Below, piece by piece: positions 1 through 6,464 of a DNA stretch of 7,167 nt; position 1 is the first letter of the stretch; every line of letters begins with the position of its first letter. Origin of the DNA: UBA1858 sp965658595 (GTDB lineage: Bacteria > Pseudomonadota > Gammaproteobacteria > UBA4575); the NCBI GenBank assembly GCA_965658595.1, contig CBFHSW010000050.1, positions 1 through 7,167 of the forward strand, in the 5' to 3' direction. Both the position numbers and the translations under genes were made by a program. Under the pieces are notes generated by a model. It was not told the DNA's origin. It made no database searches and was given only the letters and a program-made list of their open reading frames with translations.

Positions 1-1263
1 ATCGATGCCATATTTGCGCAATGTGATAGGAATGGCTACACCAGCAATACCTGCACAAATTAGGTTGGCGATCATGGCAAGGGCTATGATGCCGCCTAAT
101 TTGACGTCGTGAAACCATAAGATAGCAATGGCCGCCACCACTACCGCCCAGACTAAGCCATTTAACACACCAATACCTAGTTCACGCGCAAGTAATAAGG
201 CGGAGTTAGAATGACCAACTTGTTTCAATGCCAAGCCTCTAATTACCAAGGTTAAGGTCTGGCTGCCTGCAATACCTCCCATACTAGCAACCACAGGTAT
301 TAATACGGCGAGTAAGATAAGTTCCTCTAATGTAGATTGGAATAAACTGATTACCCAAGCGGCTAAGAAGGCTGTCATCATATTGATTCCTAACCAAAGT
401 GCTCGGCGTCGAGTGGATTTAGTCACAGGAGCAAATAAATCCTCGTCCTCGGATAAACCCGCCATACTCATGACTGAGTGCTCACCCTCTTCACGGATCA
501 CGTCAACTACATCATCAATAGTAATTCGACCTAGAAGCTTATGTTGATCATCTATCACAGGTGCTGAGATTAGATTAAGGGTTTCAAAAGTATGGGCAAC
601 ATCGGTTGCAGGCTCATTAGCCAGAATTGGTTCAACGTTGTCTTCCATTAAGTCACCCACGAGCAGACTTAAGTCGTTTGTTAGTAAGTCGGTGAGGCGT
701 AATGTACCTATATAGTGTTGATAACGGTCGACCACAATTAGATTATCAGTATGTTCAGGTAGGCCTTTGCGTGATCGGATATAACGCAACACGACATCTA
801 AAGTGATGTCTTTACGTACCGTTACAATATCAGTATTCATGAGGCCACCGGCTGTGTTCTCATCATATGCTAGTACTGACTTGAGGCGTGTTTGGTCACT
901 GCTATCAAGATTATTGAGCGCAGTTTGGGTGACCTCGTCAGGAAGATCTGATAGCAAGTCAGCTAAATCATCGAGCTCTAGGCCTTCAGTGGCAGCCAAT
1001 AATTGCTCAGGATCCATGATGTTAATGAGACTATTACGAACCTCATCACCCACATGTAATAAGATTTCTCCCGATTCATCATGGTCTAACATGTTCCAAA
1101 TAAAGAAACGTTTAGACTGGGGTAAAGACTCTAAAAGTAGTGCGACTTCAGCAGGGTGAAAGGCATTAAGAATATTAGCCGCACGTTTCATTTCACCTGT
1201 ATTTAAGGCGTCGGTAATAACCTCAAGATTATTGCGCACAGATGAGATAGGGGTGTCTGACAT
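1..1263 (-). CDS. mgtE: Magnesium transporter MgtE, 3' end off the window
   Basis: Inner-membrane Mg2+ channel/transporter of the MgtE family. The frame is open from the ATG at 1263 to base 1, giving 421 codons with no stop; family members are about 450 residues, so roughly 30 are missing. Seen in order: a helical acidic N domain (about 1-130); the YDENTAGGLM junction (133-142); paired CBS domains (about 140-265) that in this family sense cytosolic Mg2+; then membrane helices near 287-308, 314-327, 361-385 and 391-412. The conserved membrane motif GGIAGSQT is at 329-336. The fifth helix, which carries the pore-lining Asp in the Thermus homologue, lies beyond the edge. The start has a purine-rich AGAAGAAGAA Shine-Dalgarno-like tract just upstream. 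It follows ptsI on the same strand after 97 bp, with no visible terminator between, so read-through from the PTS genes is plausible. Family assignment is secure. Confidence 0.96.
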   Translation of the reverse strand, partial: MSDTPISSVRNNLEVITDALNTGEMKRAANILNAFHPAEVALLLESLPQSKRFFIWNMLDHDESGEILLHVGDEVRNSLINIMDPEQLLAATEGLELDDLADLLSDLPDEVTQTALNNLDSSDQTRLKSVLAYDENTAGGLMNTDIVTVRKDITLDVVLRYIRSRKGLPEHTDNLIVVDRYQHYIGTLRLTDLLTNDLSLLVGDLMEDNVEPILANEPATDVAHTFETLNLISAPVIDDQHKLLGRITIDDVVDVIREEGEHSVMSMAGLSEDEDLFAPVTKSTRRRALWLGINMMTAFLAAWVISLFQSTLEELILLAVLIPVVASMGGIAGSQTLTLVIRGLALKQVGHSNSALLLARELGIGVLNGLVWAVVVAAIAILWFHDVKLGGIIALAMIANLICAGIAGVAIPITLRKYGID

Positions 1264-1360
1264 TATTCTTCTTCTATAAGTTAATAAGATAAACGAATTG
1301 TCGATTAGATTGAGTTTACCCGTTAACTATGAATTGCAAAAGAAGAATGATTAAAAAGGT
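1264..1360 (-). other. ptsI-mgtE intergenic region with an RBS-complementary tract
   Basis: This 97-bp AT-rich spacer has no convincing terminator and no strong sigma-70 promoter. The pyrimidine tract ATTCTTCTT, transcribed just after the ptsI stop (1340-1348 on the plus strand as its complement), is perfectly complementary over 9 nt to AAGAAGAAT directly before the mgtE start (1265-1273). The two arms are 66 nt apart. The pairing could extend by one G-U and one A-U pair. A role in controlling mgtE translation is inference only. Confidence 0.35.
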
Positions 1361-3100
1361 TTAAAAAGTATTATTGAGTTCATCTACCAATATATGAATT
1401 TGTGTGGGGGATGTGGTCACACTAAGAATCTTCTTAATAGGCTTCTCTAACTTGTCAATTCGACAAGTATTAATAATAGATTTAATTTCAAGCAAGGTCG
1501 CAGGATGTGCGCTAAAGTTTTTCAGTCCCATGCCGAGTAATAAACGTGTGTAGCGTGGATCACCCGCCATTTCTCCACACATAGCTACTGGGATGTGTGC
1601 TTTCTCTCCAGCTTTAAGTGTTAGATGTATGAGCTTGAGTACCGCAGGATGCAGTGGGTCGTATAAATAGTTAACCGACTCATCAATCCTATCGATAGCC
1701 AAAGAGTATTGAATCAAGTCATTAGTGCCAATGGAGAGAAAATCACACTGCTTCGCAAAGCGCTGCGCGAGCAGAGCTGCCGCAGGTACTTCTATCATAA
1801 TGCCAATCGGGATGTCAGGATCAAAGTCAGTGCCCTCATCAAGCAACTCTTGTTTGGCCTGATCAAGGATTCTATAACTGGAAAATAATTCATCTTCACT
1901 AGTAATCATTGGAAACATGATTCTGACTGGACCATAGACCGATGCACGCAAGATTGCCCGCAACTGACATTTAAATAACTCGGTATCTTTTAAAGAGCGT
2001 CTTAAACCTCGCAATCCAAGTGCAGGGTTTTGAACCATGGGCCCCTTGTATTTTGGATCAAATTCTTTTTCAGCTCCTAGATCTAGGGTGCGGATAGTGA
2101 CAGGTAGCCCCTTGAGTGCACGGACAACTTTTTTATAGGCGGAGAATTGTTCTTTTTCTGAAGCTGGTTCCTCACGATCGATATACAGAAATTCAGTTCT
2201 ATAAAGACCCACACCCATTGCGCCGCTTGGCTTGAGAGCTTTTGTATCTTCTATTAATTCAATATTAGCTTGCAGGTTGATTGTTATACCATCTTTAGTT
2301 TTGGCATCAACATCACGTAAAGTTTGCAATTTTCGACGTTCATCTTTTAGGGCCTTGCGTTTATGTTTGTATTCGCGAATAGTCTTTTCATCGACTCCTG
2401 CCAATACCATGCCCTCAGCTCCATCTATAATGATTTGTTCATTATTTTTAAGTAATTGACGTGCATCTTGGACACCAACAATAGCAGGTATACCCAGACT
2501 TCTAGCAATAATAGCGGTATGAGATAACGGGCCACCTAATTCAGTGATAAAACCAGCAATGCTTTGATGTTGAAGCACTACAGTGTCTGCTGGTGTTAAA
2601 TCATCAGCAACAATTATTGAGCCTCGTAGTGTTTGAATTTCTTTCTCTACTTCATATTTTTGATCATAGAGCATTTTTTGAATTAGATTGATAACGTGAT
2701 CAATATCATCTTGGCGTGTTTTTAAATACTCGTCTTCCATTAATTCAAATACGGCAATCAGCTTGTCGCGCTGTAATTGCAGAGCCCATTCTGCGTTACA
2801 GCGGTTTTCTTTAATTATGTCTATAGGGGCGCTAGATAGCATGGCATCATCTAGCATTAATAAATGTGATTCGATGAACGAGGCAATGTCTTTCGGGGCG
2901 CCTGCAGGGATAGAGCTCTGGATCTTTTTAAGTTGTTGGCTGGCACGCTTGATAGCAGAATTAAATCGTTGTATTTCTGATTTAATTTGAGATTGTTTAA
3001 TGGTGCGTTCGTACACTTCGAGAGAATTTCGATGTAGTACATGAACACCACCTATAGCGATGCCCTTTGATACGCCTAGTCCGTTGATCATTAATGCCAT
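1361..3100 (-). CDS. ptsI: PTS enzyme I (PEP-protein phosphotransferase)
   Basis: Cytosolic enzyme that autophosphorylates from phosphoenolpyruvate and passes the phosphate to HPr. It is 579 residues, the usual length for classical EI. Visible sites are: the phospho-His loop GGPLSHTAIIAR with His194 (E. coli His189); PEP-binding arginines in LYRTEF (Arg301) and TIRTLDLG (Arg337); the Mg2+/PEP region IGIMIEVP (Glu437) and SIGTNDL (Asn460, Asp461); and the catalytic-loop cysteine in VAMCGEMAGD (Cys508). All key residues are present. There is no N-terminal GAF domain, so this is EI rather than the EI-Ntr (PtsP) form. The ATG at 3100 is preferred because GAGGAA sits about 7 nt upstream; the ATG at codon 4 would be too far from it. 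The gene begins 13 nt after the HPr stop, so co-translation is likely. In this cluster it probably drives the regulatory relay, as no EIIB or EIIC is encoded nearby. Confidence 0.98.
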   Translation of the reverse strand: MALMINGLGVSKGIAIGGVHVLHRNSLEVYERTIKQSQIKSEIQRFNSAIKRASQQLKKIQSSIPAGAPKDIASFIESHLLMLDDAMLSSAPIDIIKENRCNAEWALQLQRDKLIAVFELMEDEYLKTRQDDIDHVINLIQKMLYDQKYEVEKEIQTLRGSIIVADDLTPADTVVLQHQSIAGFITELGGPLSHTAIIARSLGIPAIVGVQDARQLLKNNEQIIIDGAEGMVLAGVDEKTIREYKHKRKALKDERRKLQTLRDVDAKTKDGITINLQANIELIEDTKALKPSGAMGVGLYRTEFLYIDREEPASEKEQFSAYKKVVRALKGLPVTIRTLDLGAEKEFDPKYKGPMVQNPALGLRGLRRSLKDTELFKCQLRAILRASVYGPVRIMFPMITSEDELFSSYRILDQAKQELLDEGTDFDPDIPIGIMIEVPAAALLAQRFAKQCDFLSIGTNDLIQYSLAIDRIDESVNYLYDPLHPAVLKLIHLTLKAGEKAHIPVAMCGEMAGDPRYTRLLLGMGLKNFSAHPATLLEIKSIINTCRIDKLEKPIKKILSVTTSPTQIHILVDELNNTF

Positions 3101-3113
3101 GAATATTCCTCGC

Positions 3114-3383
3114 TTACTCGCTTTCCCCGAATTTATCCAATACCAATGTAGTTAATTTTTGCACGGCAGATTGTGCATCATCGCCTTCTGCATAAATCAT
3201 AATTTCACTCCCTTTACTGGCCGCTAACATCATGACGCCCATGATGCTCTTGCCATTCACACGCTTACTGTCTTTTTCGATTTCTATCAAGGCGCCAAAT
3301 TCACTGGCCACACCTACAAATTTTGCAGCTGCACGGGCATGCAATCCGAGTTTGTTGCAGATAACGACTTTTTCTTTAATCAT
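3114..3383 (-). CDS. ptsO: HPr family phosphocarrier (HPr/NPr)
   Basis: Small cytosolic phosphocarrier between EI and the EIIA proteins. The phospho-His motif NKLGLHARAAAKF and the serine-site motif NGKSIMGVMML are both intact. The frame is open to an ATG at 3431, right after the EIIA stop, with in-frame ATGs at 3431, 3425, 3410, 3395 and 3383. I chose 3383 because it gives 89 residues and places the two sites exactly at His15 and Ser46, the canonical HPr numbering. Its ribosome site is poor (GAG only 3 nt upstream). The ATG at 3410 has a better-spaced GAAG and would give 98 residues, so the true start is open. Ser46 conservation together with hprK in the same operon predicts regulatory serine phosphorylation. 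The protein may equally be called PtsH. The 3' end is TAA at 3114, 13 nt before ptsI. Confidence 0.93.
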   Translation of the reverse strand: MIKEKVVICNKLGLHARAAAKFVGVASEFGALIEIEKDSKRVNGKSIMGVMMLAASKGSEIMIYAEGDDAQSAVQKLTTLVLDKFGESE

Positions 3384-3431
3384 GTTCTCATTCATAAGAC
3401 TTTCATTCATATGTACTTCAATCATCAACAT

Positions 3432-3821
3432 CTAGGATGTCAGTAAAATGCCCTCTTGACCCCCGCTGACAGCTTTGTGCAACAGTTCCTCAATCGGCGC
3501 ATTGACATAATTTAACACTCTAATCAGCATCGGCAAGTTCACTCCGGTAATCACACTCACACTTTCATGGTCAGCAAAATGATGTGCAATATTGCTCGGA
3601 GTTGCTCCATATAAATCTGTTAAAATTAATAGATTAGCCGTGGCTGTTAATGTTTCAACTAGCTGGTGTGTATCACTAATGATACGTTCAGGATCACATT
3701 CCAGGCTTACTGATAAGCAGTGGCATTGAGTTGGTAATGTATTGCCAAAAGTTAAGCGTGCTGATTCTAGTAATTCTTCACCGATATTGCCATGTGTCAC
3801 TAGAAGTAAATTAGTTGTCAT
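3432..3821 (-). CDS. manX: PTS EIIA component, mannose/fructose family
   Basis: Single-domain EIIA(Man)-type protein of 129 residues that accepts phosphate from HPr on a histidine. The N terminus LLLVTHGNIGEEL puts the active histidine at position 10, as in E. coli ManX. The conserved LTDLYGATPSN motif (Asp69) and the GVNLPMLIRVLNY segment (93-105) are present. In E. coli the domain is fused to EIIB; here it stands alone, and no EIIB, EIIC or EIID is encoded in the window. A regulatory output is therefore more likely than mannose uptake, and the gene symbol is by homology only. The ATG overlaps the rapZ stop by one base (TAATG), suggesting translational coupling. The TAG stop directly abuts the longest possible HPr reading frame. 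What the phosphorylated protein acts on cannot be read from the sequence. Confidence 0.93.
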   Translation of the reverse strand: MTTNLLLVTHGNIGEELLESARLTFGNTLPTQCHCLSVSLECDPERIISDTHQLVETLTATANLLILTDLYGATPSNIAHHFADHESVSVITGVNLPMLIRVLNYVNAPIEELLHKAVSGGQEGILLTS

Positions 3822-4675
3822 TATTCGAATTCTCTATGTCTTACTGAGATGGGATAATCTAGGTTGTTCAGCAATACAGCTAGTTTATTTATGCAGTATA
3901 CCGAGCGATGATGTCCACCTGTGCATCCAATGGAGAGTGTTAGATAGCTTCTATTTTCACTAGCAAATAAATTGATCCAGCGAGTGATAAAAGTATGTAT
4001 GGAGTTAATCATTTCCTCAACTTCAGAATTTTTCTCAAAAAAATCAATCACTAGCTGGTCATGTCCAGATAAATTCCTAATCGACAAATCCCAATAAGGG
4101 TTAGGTAAGCAGCGCACATCAAACATAAAGTCTGAGTCTGTAGGCACACCGTATTTATAACCAAAGGATTGCAGAATAACATTTAGTTTTGAAGAGTTTT
4201 TTTTAACAATGAGTTGGCCGATCAGTGAGCGCAATTGGCGCACATTTTTTTTGCTAGTATCAATAGTGAGATCTGCATTTTCTGACAAGCTACTGAGCAA
4301 CTCTTTTTCTAAGGTGATGGCTTCTATAAGAGGAGTATCTTTATTCGTAAGAGGGTGCTTGCGTCTTGTTTCGCTGAAGCGTTTCAACAGTATGTTGACT
4401 TCTGCGCTCAAGAATACGATCTCTATAGCGGTATGATTTTCCTTGAGTGTTTTCAGCGTGTCAGATAGATTCTCAAGTGAGAGTCCTGCTCTTGCATCAA
4501 TGCCGATAGCAATATTTTCATGATGTTCGTGTTCATCATTGGCGCATTGATCAATGAATGTGGCTAATAATGAAATAGGTAAGTTGTCTATACAATAAAA
4601 GTTTTCATCCTCTAAAGCATTTAGGGCGATGGATTTCCCAGACCCTGATAGTCCAGAAATAATAATTATCCTCAC
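3821..4675 (-). CDS. rapZ: RNase adapter / nucleotide-binding protein RapZ
   Basis: P-loop protein of 284 residues, the same length as E. coli RapZ, which presents the sRNA GlmZ to RNase E and so controls glucosamine-6-phosphate synthase. The Walker A motif GLSGSGKS is at 8-15, followed by NFYCIDNLP (25-33) and DARAGL (60-65). The conserved C-terminal half has the FGYKYGVP and FDVRCLPNPYW segments (171-195) and the glycine-rich CTGGHHRSVY motif (251-260). The start codon is GTG at 4675, overlapping the hprK stop by 4 nt (GTGA), with GAGGA about 6 nt upstream. The C terminus ends in RHREFE and lacks the KRK tail that, with Lys270, binds RNA in E. coli. Family membership is certain, but the GlmZ-adapter role may not carry over. 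Linkage to hprK and EIIA genes is common for this family. Confidence 0.96.
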   Translation of the reverse strand: MRIIIISGLSGSGKSIALNALEDENFYCIDNLPISLLATFIDQCANDEHEHHENIAIGIDARAGLSLENLSDTLKTLKENHTAIEIVFLSAEVNILLKRFSETRRKHPLTNKDTPLIEAITLEKELLSSLSENADLTIDTSKKNVRQLRSLIGQLIVKKNSSKLNVILQSFGYKYGVPTDSDFMFDVRCLPNPYWDLSIRNLSGHDQLVIDFFEKNSEVEEMINSIHTFITRWINLFASENRSYLTLSIGCTGGHHRSVYCINKLAVLLNNLDYPISVRHREFE

Positions 4676-5613
4676 GCAGAGTCCTCTTCTATCGATTGTT
4701 GTTGACGCTCAATAAAGGTATCTGCGGCATTAATGCCTTTGATCGATAGTAAGTGATTTCTTACTGCCGCTTCTGCTAGCACTGATAAGTTGCGTCCAGC
4801 TGCAACAGGCAAATGTATCACAGGGATATCTAAGCCAAGAACATTCTTGGTGCGCACATGTGTACTCAATCGTTCCTCAGGAGTGATGTTATTCATGCTG
4901 GTAAGGTGAATGATTAAGCGTAAGTATTTACTCAGCTTGATAGAGCTGTCTCCATACATCTCGCGAATGTTCAATACGCCTAAGCCCCTAACTTCGAGAA
5001 AATCTCTTAACATCTCTGGGCATGAGCCAAGAATAATATTCGGTGCAATACGCATAAATTCTGGGGCATCATCCGCCACTAGCATATGTCCTCTAGAGAC
5101 CAGCTCAAGAGCAAGTTCACTTTTCCCCAGACCGCTCTCACCTGTCAGTAATACTCCCAGACTAAGCAGTTCCATAAACACGCCATGAATGATGACTTTA
5201 TCTGCTAGTTGCTGAGATAAAAAATAACGAAGACGCGTAATGACTTCTGTTGAAGATAATGTTGAACAAAATATCGGGACTTTATATTTTTCTGCTAATG
5301 TTTTGAGTTCATCGGGTGGAATCAGGCTATCAGAAAAAATTATCGTGACAGAATCTTCACCGAATAATTTTTCAAATACTTTATCTCTTTCTGTGAGACC
5401 GAGAGATTGTAAGTAACTTAACTCTACCTTGCCGATAATTTGTGCTTGGTTAGCGTGTATCACATTGAAGTAGCCAACTAATGTGGCTGCATCATCACTA
5501 AAGCTATGATGTGAGAAAGGTTGATTAAGGTACTCTGCGCCCCACCAAACACTCAGTTTTAGTTGAGAGCCAACAGAATCGAGAATGGCTTGAGGAGTGG
5601 TCTGAGTCTGCAT
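4672..5613 (-). CDS. hprK: HPr kinase/phosphorylase
   Basis: Bifunctional cytosolic enzyme that phosphorylates HPr on Ser46 and removes the phosphate by phosphorolysis. It is 313 residues, typical for the family. An N-terminal regulatory domain (about 1-130) precedes the catalytic domain. Catalytic landmarks are: IIHGVFME with the conserved His143; Walker A GESGLGKS (158-165); VADD (179-182); the family signature LEVRGLGVLN (206-215); and the C-terminal loop PVAAGRNLSVLAEAA (269-283). No key residue is missing. The ATG at 5613 lacks a clear Shine-Dalgarno; the 26-nt gap after ptsN carries an 11-bp dyad TAACCCGGTTA (5619-5629) instead. The 3' end overlaps rapZ by 4 nt. Its HPr substrate, three genes downstream, keeps the Ser46 motif, so the pair is likely functional. 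Enteric gammaproteobacteria lack this gene. Confidence 0.97.
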   Translation of the reverse strand: MQTQTTPQAILDSVGSQLKLSVWWGAEYLNQPFSHHSFSDDAATLVGYFNVIHANQAQIIGKVELSYLQSLGLTERDKVFEKLFGEDSVTIIFSDSLIPPDELKTLAEKYKVPIFCSTLSSTEVITRLRYFLSQQLADKVIIHGVFMELLSLGVLLTGESGLGKSELALELVSRGHMLVADDAPEFMRIAPNIILGSCPEMLRDFLEVRGLGVLNIREMYGDSSIKLSKYLRLIIHLTSMNNITPEERLSTHVRTKNVLGLDIPVIHLPVAAGRNLSVLAEAAVRNHLLSIKGINAADTFIERQQQSIEEDSA

Positions 5614-5639
5614 GCTATTAACCCGGTTAGAGTGAAGCC

Positions 5640-6116
5640 TTATGCGGCGTGCTGATCAGTGTTACTTGCAAAAACCTCTAGGATTTCTTCAGCTGTTTGG
5701 CAGTTATCTAAAGCCGATCGATGGTCAGTATCAGATAAGAACTCAGCTAATGAGGCGAGTGCCTTCAAGTGCTCATCATTGGCCTCATTAGGAACCATTA
5801 AGGCACAAATAAAGGAAACATTCTGATCATCTGGAGCATCAAAATCGACCGCATGTTCTAGTTTAATAATTGCGCTGCGAACTTTGTCTAGATTGTCGAC
5901 ACGGCAATGAGGAATAGCCACACCATCACCCAAGGCAGTGGTGCCCAAGCGTTCTCTAGCAATTAAGCCTTCACTTACTTGAGTCGCTGTAATATCCCCT
6001 AGATCATGAGCGAGCAGTTCACCGAGGAGTTCAAATACTCGCTTCTTACTACTCGCATTGTTTTGTAGTGATATTCTATCTAAGTGTAGATAGGCTGAAA
6101 ATGAAACATTATCCAT
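5640..6116 (-). CDS. ptsN: PTS IIA-like nitrogen regulatory protein (EIIA-Ntr)
   Basis: Soluble regulatory EIIA of the fructose/nitrogen type, 158 residues from the chosen start. The phospho-His lies in GDGVAIPHCRVDNL at His70 (E. coli PtsN His73). The region around LIARERLGTTALG (51-63) and the later FICALMVPNEANDEHLKALASLAEFL-type segment match the family; in the latter, the ENDEHLKAL-like stretch is at about 109-118. The ATG at 6116 lies 10 nt after the hpf stop but has no strong Shine-Dalgarno, so it may depend on ribosomes finishing hpf. The frame extends upstream to a TTG at 6140 inside hpf, which I consider less likely although AGGA lies close before it. In E. coli, PtsN in its unphosphorylated state affects potassium transport and sensor kinases; here its targets are unknown. 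It is the likely terminal acceptor of the relay along with EIIA(Man). Confidence 0.96.
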   Translation of the reverse strand: MDNVSFSAYLHLDRISLQNNASSKKRVFELLGELLAHDLGDITATQVSEGLIARERLGTTALGDGVAIPHCRVDNLDKVRSAIIKLEHAVDFDAPDDQNVSFICALMVPNEANDEHLKALASLAEFLSDTDHRSALDNCQTAEEILEVFASNTDQHAA

Positions 6117-6126
6117 AATGAAATCT

Positions 6127-6453
6127 TTAGTTAGACGCAAGGTTCCTATGCGCGCCCTCAGCGTTGTGATGATCCTTTATTTTCTCTTTATGTTTGACTA
6201 TTTGTCTATCTAATTTATCAATTAATTGATCAATTGCTGCATACATATCATCCGCTATTGCTATCGCAAAAATTTTATTGCCACTGATGAGTATAGAGCC
6301 CTCGGCTTGATGACGATTTTTTTCAATATTGAGGACTACATGGGTGTGTATTACACGATCGAAGTGTCTTTCGAGACGTTTGAATTTATCATTGACGAAA
6401 TCACGAAGTGGCTCGGTGATGTCAAAATGTTGGCCTGTAAGTTCTATTTGCAT
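6127..6453 (-). CDS. hpf: Ribosome hibernation-promoting factor, short form
   Basis: Small ribosome-binding protein of the HPF/YfiA family, which silences idle ribosomes and, in its short form, helps form 100S dimers. It has 108 residues. The N terminus MQIELTGQHFDITEPLRDFV and the motif DDMYAAIDQLIDKLDRQ (79-95) match E. coli Hpf closely. A lysine- and histidine-rich stretch KHKEKIKDHH follows at 98-107 of the unshortened frame, ahead of about a dozen extra C-terminal residues absent from E. coli Hpf. There is no long-HPF dimerisation domain. The ATG at 6453 is chosen over an upstream TTG at 6489 because a perfect AAGGAGG lies 4 nt before it and the N terminus then aligns with the family. 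Its position between rpoN and ptsN is the classic one. The leader contains several inverted repeats that could fold. Confidence 0.95.
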   Translation of the reverse strand: MQIELTGQHFDITEPLRDFVNDKFKRLERHFDRVIHTHVVLNIEKNRHQAEGSILISGNKIFAIAIADDMYAAIDQLIDKLDRQIVKHKEKIKDHHNAEGAHRNLASN

Positions 6454-6457
6454 ATTG

Positions 6458-6464
6458 CCTCCTT
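6458..6464 (-). promoter_or_regulatory. Strong Shine-Dalgarno of hpf
   Basis: AAGGAGG with a 4-nt spacer to the ATG at 6453 is the best ribosome-binding site in the window and fixes the hpf start. Its upstream half (AAGG) also forms one arm of the inverted repeat CCTTTT/AAAAGG (6461-6466 with 6473-6478), so folding of the leader could limit access to it. Confidence 0.8.

Noticed and set aside
803..1159. Plus-strand open frame of 118 codons inside mgtE
   Set aside because: It is antisense to a clearly conserved MgtE frame, has low-complexity serine-rich content and shows no family motif. The other plus-strand frames (for example 2232-2459, 4910-5188, 6226-6498) are the same kind of shadow.
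1264..1360. Rho-independent terminator after ptsI
   Set aside because: The T-rich stretches are not preceded by a GC-rich hairpin; the only notable inverted repeat has a 66-nt loop and involves the mgtE ribosome site.
6117..6140. TTG start for ptsN overlapping hpf
   Set aside because: The ATG at 6116 gives the normal family length and a standard codon; the extra eight residues match nothing in the family. It is not fully excluded, because AGGA lies close before the TTG.
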